A stretch of 64,000 nucleotides of DNA, from assembly GCF_020709055.1 (NCBI RefSeq), contig NZ_JAJFCK010000007.1, forward strand, positions 31,855 through 95,854, in the 5' to 3' direction. Shown in pieces: positions 54,380 through 62,367 of the stretch. Made by a program: the position numbers and the translations under genes. Origin of the DNA: Ruminococcus callidus. Its GTDB lineage: Bacteria > Bacillota > Clostridia > Oscillospirales > Ruminococcaceae. Every line of letters starts with the position of its first letter. The first letter of the stretch is position 1. The notes beneath the pieces are model-generated. The model saw only the letters and a list, made by a program, of their open reading frames with translations, was not told where the DNA came from and ran no database searches.

Positions 54380-55861
54380 ATGCGCAGGAAATGGCTTGGA
54401 ATCGCAGGCGGCGTGGTTCTGGTTGCGGCGCTTGGCGTAGCGGCTTTTCTGCTGCTGCGGGACGGCGGCACGGAGGAGTCCTCCGGAAATTCCGGCGAGG
54501 AAAGCAGCACTGCTTCCATTTCGCTGGTTTCTCAGGAATCGAACGATGTCACCTCCATTGATGTCACCAATTCCACCGGCAGCTTCGAGGTCGTTCGGAC
54601 GGCAGAGGCAACAGATGACGGCAACGCCACCTATGCCATTGCCGGATGGGAGGATCTTCCCACTGATACTTCGACCATCTGGACGCTGCCCAACAACGCC
54701 TCTTCTCTGGAGGCAGACGGCGTAGTGGAGGAGAACTGCTCCGATCTCGCCAAGTTTGGTTTGGATGAGAAAACGGCAATCGCTGTGACACTGCATTTTG
54801 CAGACGGCAGCGACTATGCGTTCCGTGTGGGCAATGCCGTTTCTGGCGGCAGCGACACCTATGTCGCACCAGCGGATACAGATACGGTGTACACCGTGCG
54901 GACTTCCCTGGTCGCCAACTTCTCCAAGGCATCCACAGACTTTCTGTCAAAGACCGTTCTGGAGGAGCCGGCAGAGGATGATTACCCCATTGTCAACAGT
55001 GTAAAAGTGGAGCGCAAGGACATTGACTATGTGCTGGAGCTGGACTACGACAAGAATTCGGCGAAAAGCGACTCCCTGAGCGGCTCTGTGGCAACCCATG
55101 TGATGGTTTCTCCGGTACCCGCTTATCTGAGTCCGGATCGCTCGAAAGATGTGACCAACGGCATGTTCGGTCTGAAGGCGGACGGCATCGTCTATCCGCA
55201 CCCCACGGAGGAACAGCTGGCAGAAACAGGCATCACGGATCCGTTCGCAACGGCAACCATGGCTTGTGATGACGGCAACACCTACGTGCTGAAGATTGGC
55301 AATCGCTTTACCGAAAAAGACGACAGCGGCGCAGAAACCGCATATTACAACATCTATCTGGATGGGGTGGATGTGGTTTACCGCATCGCAGAATCCGACT
55401 GCTGCTGGGCAACGGTCACCCCGACCGACGTTGCCTCCCGGCTGGTTCTGGCGACTTATGTCTGGAATATCGGCGATCTGACCGTAAAGGCAGAGGGCGA
55501 AGAGGACATGCACTTCGAGGTGAACGCCACCAGCAAGAAGGATGCAGCGGTCAAGCTCAATGGCAAGGAAATCGATGCAGAGCGGTTCCGCCTCTTCTAC
55601 ACGTTCCTGCTGAAAACCGTGGCAGAGGAGGTCAAGCTGGACGGCGACACCAGCGGCACACCGCTGGCAGAGATCCAGCTCTCCACCAAGGATGGCAAGG
55701 AGCTGCATGACTACACCTTCTACAAGATCGACGACTTCACCTGTCTGATCGCCGTGGATGGACAGTCGGCGTATACCACCAGAATGTCTTATCTGGATAC
55801 GCTGCGCAGCAACATGGAGATCTTTGACACCGATCAGGATTTTGCCACCAACTGGAGCTAA
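54380..55861 (+). CDS. DUF4340 membrane-anchored protein
   Basis: 493 residues. Signal-anchor helix at about 6-24 (GIAGGVVLVAALGVAAFLLL), then an outer part in which repeated beta-rich units occur (GSFEVVRTAE, KTAIAVTLHFADGSDYAFRVGN, ATMACDDGNTYVLKIGNRF). This doublet is the DUF4340 pattern, which accompanies GldFG-type ABC genes. Starts 59 bp after the GldG-like gene; AAAGGATG upstream. Confidence 0.85.
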   Translation: MRRKWLGIAGGVVLVAALGVAAFLLLRDGGTEESSGNSGEESSTASISLVSQESNDVTSIDVTNSTGSFEVVRTAEATDDGNATYAIAGWEDLPTDTSTIWTLPNNASSLEADGVVEENCSDLAKFGLDEKTAIAVTLHFADGSDYAFRVGNAVSGGSDTYVAPADTDTVYTVRTSLVANFSKASTDFLSKTVLEEPAEDDYPIVNSVKVERKDIDYVLELDYDKNSAKSDSLSGSVATHVMVSPVPAYLSPDRSKDVTNGMFGLKADGIVYPHPTEEQLAETGITDPFATATMACDDGNTYVLKIGNRFTEKDDSGAETAYYNIYLDGVDVVYRIAESDCCWATVTPTDVASRLVLATYVWNIGDLTVKAEGEEDMHFEVNATSKKDAAVKLNGKEIDAERFRLFYTFLLKTVAEEVKLDGDTSGTPLAEIQLSTKDGKELHDYTFYKIDDFTCLIAVDGQSAYTTRMSYLDTLRSNMEIFDTDQDFATNWS

Positions 55862-55914
55862 GTCTATCAACGCAAATGTGGATTGGATACCATGAAAGGA
55901 AAGGAAGGCACACG

Positions 55915-56202
55915 ATGAATCAAGAATTTTTAATGTACCGTGGATATCCGCTGGTACGAAGCGGCAATCAGATCTATTACGGCAGTATGTCAGAACCTTA
56001 TGTGGTAATGATGGAAATCACCCAGCAGCATCAGACCGAAGACGGGATTTCTGTGGCGGATAAGATCAGGGTTTATCAGATTGCAACCAGGGAACAGAAC
56101 CCGATGAAGGCAGTCAAGAAGAATTCCGAGCGAAACAGCCTGTACGCTGCCCTTGACTTGGCGGGTGCATGGCTGAAGCACGGCGACAGCGCTGAAAAGT
56201 AA
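55915..56202 (+). CDS. Small conserved hypothetical protein
   Basis: 95 residues from ATG 55915 (AGGAAGG upstream). No signal peptide or membrane segment. The sequence (FLMYRGYPLVRSGNQIYYG, YVVMMEI, RVYQIAT) looks like a compact beta-strand-rich domain with a C-terminal helix (YAALDLAGAWL). It lies 53 bp past the DUF4340 gene and ends before a strong terminator, so it may share the Gld-like operon. Not assigned to a family. Confidence 0.7.
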   Translation: MNQEFLMYRGYPLVRSGNQIYYGSMSEPYVVMMEITQQHQTEDGISVADKIRVYQIATREQNPMKAVKKNSERNSLYAALDLAGAWLKHGDSAEK

Positions 56203-56245
56203 GTTCCGACACCTTCTCTCCCCATTTTCCCAAACACGATAAGCG

Positions 56246-56288
56246 AAGAGCCGCCTTGTCCTGCGTTTGCAGGCGGGCGGCTCTTTCT
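56246..56288 (+). terminator. Terminator of the Gld-like operon
   Basis: Stem AGAGCCGCC / GGCGGCTCT with an inner CCTGC/GCAGG stem, then TTTCT. Confidence 0.82.
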
Positions 56289-56332
56289 GTTGCACGTTTT
56301 CGGAAAAATGTCATGAAAAATGAAAAAAATAA

Positions 56333-56361
56333 TTGACAATTGTGTGTAGACTTGCTATAAT
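56333..56361 (+). promoter_or_regulatory. Promoter of the vWA lipoprotein gene
   Basis: TTGACA (56333-56338), 17-bp spacer, TATAAT (56356-56361). Confidence 0.87.
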
Positions 56362-56466
56362 AAAAAGCAGGAGCTTTCGGCAAAAGCATAGATTTTCACC
56401 CGAATTTCCGCAGGATTCGCACGGATGCGGGCGGCGGAGCAATGGGAAGAGAAAGGTTGGTACCAA

Positions 56467-57969
56467 ATGAGACGACATTGGAGATACAGCGGTATTGCGT
56501 TCGGACTGATTGCTGCGCTGTTGACAGGATGCAGTGCAGACAGCAAGGAAAGCATTGCGATGCAGGATCAGATATATGCGGATGAGGCGATGCCGGCAGA
56601 TGCTACGGCATCCGGCGAGAACTATCAGGAGATCACGGAAAACGCCTTTTGCGACACGGTGCAGCAGCCGGTGTCAACGTTTTCCGCCGATGTGGATACG
56701 GCATCCTACAGCAACCTCCGCCGAATGATCCGGTGGGGATATCGGATGGCGGACATTCCGGCGGATGCCGTTCGTGTGGAGGAGCTTGTCAATTACTTCT
56801 CCTATGATTACCGGCTGCCGGAGGGGGACGAGCCGTTCGGTGTGACCATGCAGGTGGCGGAATGTCCGTGGAATACAGAACATCAGCTGCTCTCCATTGG
56901 TCTGAAAAGTCAGGACATTGACTTCACCGAGGCAAAGCCCAGCAATCTGGTCTTTCTGCTGGATGTCTCCGGCTCTATGCAGGATGCGGACAAGCTGCCG
57001 CTGTTACAGCAGGCGTTCACCATGCTTTCGGAGAATCTCACGGCAAAGGACCGTATTTCCATTGTGACCTACGCCGGCAGCGATGCAGTTTTGCTGGAGG
57101 GCTGTCCCGGCGATCAGAGCACGGTGATTTCCGCCGCCCTCAGCGATTTGCAGGCGAGCGGCAGCACCAACGGCAGCGCCGGCATTGAAACGGCGTATGC
57201 GCTGGCGGAGAAGTTCTATTTGGAGGACGGCAACAATCGGGTGATTCTGGCGACAGACGGGGACTTGAACGTGGGTGTGACCTCGGAACACGCTCTGTCG
57301 GAGCTGATCTCCCGGAAAAAGGAGTCCGGCGTCTATCTGACTGCGCTGGGATTTGGTACGGGGAACTTGCAGGACAACAAACTGGAAACGCTGGCGGACG
57401 ACGGAAACGGCATGTATGCTTACATTGACTCGGTGACAGAGGCACGGAAGGTGCTGGTGGAGGAACTCGGGGCGAACATGGTGACGGTGGCGGAGGACGT
57501 GAAGCTTCAGGCGACGTTCTCTCCCGCACAGGTGGCGCAGTACCGCCTGATCGGCTATGAGAACCGGCTGCTCTCCCAGGAGGACTTTGAAGACGACACC
57601 AAGGATGCCGGAGAGATCGGCGCAGGACATACGGTGACGGCACTGTACGAACTGGTGCTGACCGATCAGGCGCTTGCGCCGGAAAATGCGGATGCGTGGA
57701 TGACGCTTGATGTACGCTATAAAAAGCCTCACACCAAGACGAGCCAGCTGCTGGAATATCAGCTCCTGGCATCGGATTACACCGATTTTCCGTCGGAGGA
57801 CTTCCAGTTCGCATCGTGCGTGGCGCAGTTCGGAATGATCGTGCGCAACAGCGCTTATTGCGGCGGGAGTGTGTTACAGGATGTGCGGGAGCGTCTGAAT
57901 GCAATGGGGGAACAGACGGATGTGTATCGGGCGGAATTTTGCGATCTGGTGAATACGCTTGAGGAATAA
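56467..57969 (+). CDS. von Willebrand factor A domain lipoprotein (YfbK-like)
   Basis: 500 residues from ATG 56467. Signal peptide with lipobox LTGC near residue 22. Residues about 60-150 are the vWF N-terminal region (STFSADVDTASYSNLRRMI, VRVEELVNYFSYDY). The vWA domain follows (about 155-340): MIDAS DVSGSMQ, with Thr/Asp partners in ASGSTNGSAG and ATDGDLN. The C-terminal DUF3520 region contains ELGANMVTVAEDVKLQ. This matches the YfbK family of surface vWA proteins. Likely binds a ligand or partner protein through a metal ion. No partner ATPase (MoxR) is next to it. Confidence 0.9.
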   Translation: MRRHWRYSGIAFGLIAALLTGCSADSKESIAMQDQIYADEAMPADATASGENYQEITENAFCDTVQQPVSTFSADVDTASYSNLRRMIRWGYRMADIPADAVRVEELVNYFSYDYRLPEGDEPFGVTMQVAECPWNTEHQLLSIGLKSQDIDFTEAKPSNLVFLLDVSGSMQDADKLPLLQQAFTMLSENLTAKDRISIVTYAGSDAVLLEGCPGDQSTVISAALSDLQASGSTNGSAGIETAYALAEKFYLEDGNNRVILATDGDLNVGVTSEHALSELISRKKESGVYLTALGFGTGNLQDNKLETLADDGNGMYAYIDSVTEARKVLVEELGANMVTVAEDVKLQATFSPAQVAQYRLIGYENRLLSQEDFEDDTKDAGEIGAGHTVTALYELVLTDQALAPENADAWMTLDVRYKKPHTKTSQLLEYQLLASDYTDFPSEDFQFASCVAQFGMIVRNSAYCGGSVLQDVRERLNAMGEQTDVYRAEFCDLVNTLEE

Positions 57970-57993
57970 GCCGTGAAAAGAGAATAAAATGAG

Positions 57994-58028
57994 AAAAGCG
58001 GATGGGTTTTGAAACCGATCCGCTTTTT
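57994..58028 (+). terminator. Terminator of the vWA gene
   Basis: Stem AAAAGCGGAT / ATCCGCTTTT with inner GGTTT/AAACC pairing and a T-tract. Confidence 0.82.
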
Positions 58029-58063
58029 GTGTTCTGACGAATTAGAATAGTGGGGGAGTTGGG

Positions 58064-58106
58064 CAAAAAGAAATGCAGCACACAAGCGGTAACTTGCGTG
58101 CTGCAT
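58064..58106 (-). terminator. Terminator of the tRNA operon
   Basis: On the minus strand, stem ATGCAGCACGCAAG / CTTGTGTGCTGCAT, 6-base loop, then TTCTTTTT. Confidence 0.85.
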
Positions 58107-58130
58107 CATGGAAGAGATAATACAATGCAA

Positions 58131-58206
58131 TGGAGCGGATTACGAGGCTCGAACTCGCTACCTCCACCTTGGCAAGGTGGCGCTCTACCAGATGAGCTAA
58201 ATCCGC
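58131..58206 (-). tRNA. tRNA-Gly (GCC)
   Basis: Cloverleaf with acceptor GCGGATT / AATCCGC, D-arm AGCTCATCTGGTAGAGC, anticodon loop TTGCCAA (GCC), T-arm GTTCGAGCC and an encoded CCA. Last gene of the four-tRNA operon. Confidence 0.96.
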
Positions 58207-58259
58207 ATCCGGAATGATTTACAGTAAACCGTTCTTACGACAAACCGTTTCACATTCCA

Positions 58260-58335
58260 TGGTGCCTCCGATCGGAATCGAACCAATGACACGGGGATTT
58301 TCAGTCCCCTGCTCTACCGACTGAGCTACAGAGGC
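58260..58335 (-). tRNA. tRNA-Phe (GAA)
   Basis: Acceptor GCCTCTG / CGGAGGC, D-arm AGCTCAGTCGGTAGAGC, anticodon loop CTGAAAA (GAA), T-arm GGTTCGATTCC, encoded CCA. Confidence 0.96.
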
Positions 58336-58352
58336 ATCACAGCATGGCTGCA

Positions 58353-58429
58353 TGGCGATCTGGATGGGATTCGAACCCACGACCTCTGCCGTGACAGGGC
58401 AGCGTTCTAACCAACTGAACTACCAGACC
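58353..58429 (-). tRNA. tRNA-Asp (GTC)
   Basis: Acceptor GGTCTGG / CCAGATC, anticodon loop CTGTCAC (GTC), T-arm GGTTCGAATCC, encoded CCA. Confidence 0.96.
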
Positions 58430-58432
58430 ATG

Positions 58433-58508
58433 TGGTGGAAACTATAGGGCTCGAACCTATGACCCTCTGCTTGTAAGGCAGATGCTCTCCCAGCTGAGCT
58501 AAGCTTCC
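58433..58508 (-). tRNA. tRNA-Val (TAC)
   Basis: Acceptor GGAAGCT / AGTTTCC, anticodon loop CTTACAA (TAC), T-arm GGTTCGAGCC, encoded CCA. First tRNA after the promoter. Confidence 0.96.
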
Positions 58509-58567
58509 ATCCAATTTTGCTGTGGTTGTCGGTGTGGTGTTTTGTGTTCCTCACCGGCGACTATTAC

Positions 58568-58596
58568 AGTATATCATAACTCCAGGGGAAAGTCAA
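58568..58596 (-). promoter_or_regulatory. Promoter of the tRNA operon
   Basis: TTGACT (58591-58596), 17-bp spacer, TATACT (58568-58573) on the minus strand. Confidence 0.8.
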
Positions 58597-58677
58597 GCAT
58601 TTTTTTCGAAAAAAATCAAGTTTATGGAATATGTATAATACATTCCACAAAATACGTTGAAATATGTTCCGAAAGCA

Positions 58678-60723
58678 CTAATTTCGGCCGTTTTCGCCGC
58701 TTCTGGCGAACAGACGTAGGACTTCCAGATGCAGTGCACGGTTTTCCGGCAGGGAGAGATCCGGATCTTTTGCCAGCAGTTCCCGTGCTGTCTGCTGCAC
58801 CTCCTGAAGCAGACGGGTATCCTGTGTCAGGTCGGCGACCTTGAGTGGGGGCAGGCCATGCTGCCGCTGTCCGAAGAAGTCGCCGGCACCCCGCAGCTGG
58901 AGGTCAGCCTCGGCAATGCGGAAGCCGTCGGCGGTGCGGCTCATGATCTGCATGCGCTTGCGGCAGTCCTCGGTGACATGGTCGGTCATGAGGATGCAAT
59001 AGCTCTGTGCACTGCCACGTCCCACACGTCCCCGCAGCTGGTGGAGCTGGGACAGCCCGAACCGCTCGGCGTTTTCGATGAGGAGAATGGTGGCGTTGGG
59101 CACGTCCACGCCGACCTCGATGACGGTGGTGCTCACCAGCAGGTCGATCTCGTGGGCACGGAACGCCTGCATGATGGCATCCTTTTCCGCCGGTTTCATC
59201 TTGCCGTGGAGCAGTCCCACCCGATAGTCTGCAAATGCGCCGGTCTGGATAGACTGGGCATAGCTGGAGACCGCCTGCAATTCGCTGTCGTCCCGATCGT
59301 CGATCATGGGACAGACGATGTATCCTTGATAGCCCGCCTGCAGCTGCTTGCGGATGAAGCCGTAGGCACGTTCCCGCAGCTTGCCGGTGACGGCAAAGGT
59401 CTGCACCGGCTGTCTGCCGCTGGGAAGCTCTTTCAGAATGGAGATGTCCAGATCTCCGTAGATCATCAGCGCCAGTGTGCGGGGAATGGGCGTGGCAGAC
59501 ATGACCAGCTTGTGCGGGAATCCGCCTTTGTCCGCCAGCAGCGCACGCTGTGCCACGCCGAACCGGTGCTGCTCGTCTGTGATGACCAGTCCCAGCTTCC
59601 GGAACTGCACTTGTTTCTGGAAAATGGCGTGGGTTCCCACCAGCATTTTCAGTGTTCCGTTTTCCAGCTGCTGATAGAGCGCCCTTTTCTCTTTGGCACG
59701 GACGGAACCGGTGAGCAGTCCGACTGAAATGCCCAGCGGTGCCAGAAACTGCTGGAGGGTGTGCTGATGCTGCGCCGCCAGAATTTCCGTGGGTGCCATC
59801 AGTGCGCATTGCAGGTGGTTCTGAATGGCGAAGTAGCAGGCTGCTGCTGCCACGGCTGTTTTACCGCTGCCCACATCGCCCTGCAGCAGACGGTTCATGG
59901 GCGTGGTGCCGCAGAGGTCGCCGGTGATCTCGGTGACCGCCTGCTGCTGTCCCTGCGTCATCTGAAAAGGGAGAGAGTCGTAGAATGGCGTCATGTCCAC
60001 CGGGTGCATGGCATAGGCGGAGCGGGTGCGGTTGCTCTCACGGCGGATGAGCATGCCCAGCTGAAGCTGAAGCAGTTCATCGAACGCAAGACGGCGGCGT
60101 GCCTGTTCCATGGCGGCCTTGTCCTGCGGAAAGTGAATCTGCTCCAGCGCCACGGTTAAGGGCAGCAGGTCATGCTTGCGCCGCATTTCCTCCGTCATCC
60201 AGTCATCGAACGGATTCTGCCTGGCAATTTTCAGTGCCTGCTGTGCCAGCTTGGAGAGAAACGCCGAGGTGATACCGGTGGTGAGGGGATAGCAGGGGCT
60301 GATGCGGTAGGGGGTGTCTGCCGGAAGAATGTGCGGTGCCAGCATTTCCGGACCGCTGCTGCCACGCTGGAACTTGCCGTGGAGCAGATAGACTTTTCCC
60401 GTCCGGAGGGCATCGAACCCGTAGCGGTTATTATAGAGGATGAGGTGCATCTTCTGGATGCCGTCTGTGACCAGCGCCCGAAAGATGACCGTGCCGCGGC
60501 GGGAGTACTGGGGTGCCAGCTTTTGGATGAGCTGGACACGAATGGTGCACTCGTCCCCCGGCTGTGCCGCAGCGATGGCAACTGTGTCGCTGAAGTCCAG
60601 ATAGCTGCGGGGAATGTGGTAGAGCAGATCGTAGGGTGTTGCGATTCCAAGCCGTTCCAGTGCGGCGGTGCGTTTTCCGCCGACACCATTGAGATTGGAA
60701 ATGGGCTGAAATAGGTCATCCAT
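58678..60723 (-). CDS. recG: ATP-dependent DNA helicase RecG
   Basis: 681 residues from ATG 60723 (GAGAGGAG upstream); an extended reading would begin inside the MITE and is rejected. It remodels stalled forks and Holliday junctions. N-terminal wedge/OB domain (about 50-180), helicase motifs: Walker A GDVGSGKT at 282-289, TDEQHRFGV, SATPIPRTLAL, TTVIEVGVDVPNA and QLRGRVGRG. The C-terminal RGAGDFFGQRQHG is the RecG/Mfd TRG motif. Length is normal. Confidence 0.97.
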   Translation of the reverse strand: MDDLFQPISNLNGVGGKRTAALERLGIATPYDLLYHIPRSYLDFSDTVAIAAAQPGDECTIRVQLIQKLAPQYSRRGTVIFRALVTDGIQKMHLILYNNRYGFDALRTGKVYLLHGKFQRGSSGPEMLAPHILPADTPYRISPCYPLTTGITSAFLSKLAQQALKIARQNPFDDWMTEEMRRKHDLLPLTVALEQIHFPQDKAAMEQARRRLAFDELLQLQLGMLIRRESNRTRSAYAMHPVDMTPFYDSLPFQMTQGQQQAVTEITGDLCGTTPMNRLLQGDVGSGKTAVAAAACYFAIQNHLQCALMAPTEILAAQHQHTLQQFLAPLGISVGLLTGSVRAKEKRALYQQLENGTLKMLVGTHAIFQKQVQFRKLGLVITDEQHRFGVAQRALLADKGGFPHKLVMSATPIPRTLALMIYGDLDISILKELPSGRQPVQTFAVTGKLRERAYGFIRKQLQAGYQGYIVCPMIDDRDDSELQAVSSYAQSIQTGAFADYRVGLLHGKMKPAEKDAIMQAFRAHEIDLLVSTTVIEVGVDVPNATILLIENAERFGLSQLHQLRGRVGRGSAQSYCILMTDHVTEDCRKRMQIMSRTADGFRIAEADLQLRGAGDFFGQRQHGLPPLKVADLTQDTRLLQEVQQTARELLAKDPDLSLPENRALHLEVLRLFARSGENGRN

Positions 60724-60751
60724 AATTCGGTGCTCCTCTCTATAGAATTGA

Positions 60752-60883
60752 GAACCCGTCTTCACAAGCGTATACAGGTGTCTTTTCGGCAAATTTTGCT
60801 GCATCCTGCGTGAAAAATACTTGCCTTGTCTGCAACAAAATTATGCTCGAAAATCCACATATATTTCTTGTGAAGACAGGTCC
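60752..60883. mobile_element. MITE-like element, copy B (132 bp, TSD TGA)
   Basis: Inverted and shorter copy of the element at 1529-1689. Ends GAACCCGTCTTCACAAG and GGACCTGTCTTCACAAG (read inward) differ from each other at two positions, and the copy lacks the 29 bp lying between two GGCAA repeats in copy A. It is flanked by TGA at 60749-60751 and 60884-60886. It lies between the recG promoter and the recG ribosome site, so it is part of the recG leader RNA and can fold through its ends. Confidence 0.87.
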
Positions 60884-60893
60884 TGATAGGTTT

Positions 60894-60922
60894 ATTATAT
60901 CATAGTAATGTGGAAAAAGCAA
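60894..60922 (-). promoter_or_regulatory. Promoter of recG
   Basis: TTGCTT (60917-60922), 17-bp spacer ending TATGA, TATAAT (60894-60899) on the minus strand, upstream of the MITE. Confidence 0.68.
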
Positions 60923-60981
60923 ATACAGGTGCGCTGCATCAAAACAATGAAACGGATTTCTGCCGCAGCGACAAAATCCGC

Positions 60982-61010
60982 TTGACATGCTTTCGGCTGC
61001 GTGCTATAAT
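60982..61010 (+). promoter_or_regulatory. Promoter of ymdB
   Basis: TTGACA (60982-60987), 17-bp spacer, TATAAT (61005-61010). Divergent from the recG promoter. Confidence 0.87.
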
Positions 61011-61098
61011 CAAGGCAATGCGGTGCAGAAATTTTCTGCGCAACATAGATGTTTGAATTGGCACAGGGCTTTTGCCAGTGCATTGGAAAGGAAACAAC

Positions 61099-61863
61099 AT
61101 GAAGATTTTACACATTGGAGATGTGGTCGGTGCAGCCGGCTGTCAGTTTTTAGAGAAGCATCTCCCGTCCATGAAACGAACGCACCACATTGACTTAACA
61201 ATTGTTAACGGAGAAAATTCAGCACAGGGAAACGGCATTACCAAGCACTCCATGGAGCAGATCTTTTCTGCCGGTGCCGATGTTATCACAACAGGGAACC
61301 ACTGCTTCAAACGGCGGGAATCCCTCGCCATCTACGACGAACCTATGGTGCTTCGGCCGGCGAACTATCCGGACGGCTGTGTGGGCAAGGGTGTTTGCAC
61401 GGTGGACTTCGGCCCCTGTCAGGTGGCAGTGGTGAATCTGTCCGGCACCGCCTATCTCGACCCGCTGGACAATCCGTTCACCGTCGTGGAGGAGCTGCTC
61501 CATGAGATTGATACGCCCAACATCTTCGTGGACTTCCACGCAGAGGCGACGGCGGAGAAAAAGGCGATGGGCTACTTCCTCGCCGGAAGAGTCACGGCGG
61601 TCATCGGGACGCACACCCACGTGCAGACGGCGGACGAAACGATTTTGAACGGACACACGGGTTACCTCACCGACGTGGGAATGACCGGTCCGGAGGAGTC
61701 GATTCTGGGTGTTTCCGTGCAGCCGGCAATGGACCGGTTCCGGTTTCATTTCCCCACACGCTTTACAGAGGCTGCCGGTGCATGCTTTTGTAATGCCGTA
61801 ATCATCACGTTTGATGAAAAATGTGGTAAATGTACGAAAATCGAACGTCTGATTCTTCGATAA
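61099..61863 (+). CDS. ymdB: YmdB-family metallophosphoesterase
   Basis: 254 residues from ATG 61099 (GGAAAGG upstream). Family signatures: MKILHIGDVVGAAG, VNGENSAQGNGIT, GADVITTGNHC (the common W is Cys), FVDFHAEATAEKKAMG, GTHTHVQTAD and DVGMTGPEESILG. YmdB is a cyclic-nucleotide phosphodiesterase that influences development and biofilm in Bacillus. It stands upstream of spoVS, the common clostridial arrangement. Confidence 0.94.
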   Translation: MKILHIGDVVGAAGCQFLEKHLPSMKRTHHIDLTIVNGENSAQGNGITKHSMEQIFSAGADVITTGNHCFKRRESLAIYDEPMVLRPANYPDGCVGKGVCTVDFGPCQVAVVNLSGTAYLDPLDNPFTVVEELLHEIDTPNIFVDFHAEATAEKKAMGYFLAGRVTAVIGTHTHVQTADETILNGHTGYLTDVGMTGPEESILGVSVQPAMDRFRFHFPTRFTEAAGACFCNAVIITFDEKCGKCTKIERLILR

Positions 61864-61886
61864 TGCACAAAGTTTGCAGGAAGTAC

Positions 61887-61915
61887 TTGCAATTTTACAA
61901 GTGGTATTGTATAAT
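61887..61915 (+). promoter_or_regulatory. Promoter of spoVS
   Basis: TTGCAA (61887-61892), 17-bp spacer, TATAAT (61910-61915). Confidence 0.8.
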
Positions 61916-62018
61916 GAAAAAGTAAAACTGTGCGTGGCATCTATTCCTCAACTTTCGCAGGCAGTAGAAGAACAAATCATGGAACGAATTTTTACACGTA
62001 CGACAGGAGGCTTATCAA

Positions 62019-62279
62019 ATGGAAGTTCTGAAAGTATCATCGCATTCTTCCCCGAACTCTGTTGCAGGCGCAATTGCCGGTGTCATCCGAGAGAAGAAAA
62101 TGGTAGAAGTGCAGGCAGTCGGTGCCGGTGCTGCAAACCAGGCCGTGAAGGCAATTGCCATTGCACGCGGATATCTCGCACCCATCGGCGTAGACCTGAT
62201 CTGTATTCCGGCTTTTGCAAACATTCAGATCGATGGTGAGGAACGCACTGCAATCAAGCTGATTTGCGAAGAGCGGTAA
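62019..62279 (+). CDS. spoVS: Stage V sporulation protein S
   Basis: 86 residues, the invariant family length. Nearly the whole protein matches: LKVSSHSSPNSVAGAIAGV, VQAVGAGAANQAVKAIAIA and RGYLAPIGVDL. SpoVS is an Alba-like small protein needed for late sporulation in Bacillus. AGGAGG lies upstream. Its own promoter and terminator make it a single-gene unit after ymdB. Confidence 0.96.
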   Translation: MEVLKVSSHSSPNSVAGAIAGVIREKKMVEVQAVGAGAANQAVKAIAIARGYLAPIGVDLICIPAFANIQIDGEERTAIKLICEER

Positions 62280-62309
62280 AAACGGACACTGTATACACAA
62301 CACACATTG

Positions 62310-62344
62310 ACGCTGCCGATGCACTTTCATTGGCAGCGTTTTTT
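62310..62344 (+). terminator. Terminator of spoVS
   Basis: Stem ACGCTGCC / GGCAGCGT and TTTTT. Confidence 0.82.
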
Positions 62345-62367
62345 CAAAAAGAAAAAAGGAGTATGAT

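Noticed and set aside
58600..58677. A recG terminator in the TGGAAT / ATTCCA hairpin near 58624-58647
   Set aside because: The stem is bulged and the T-run begins several bases later; too weak to annotate.
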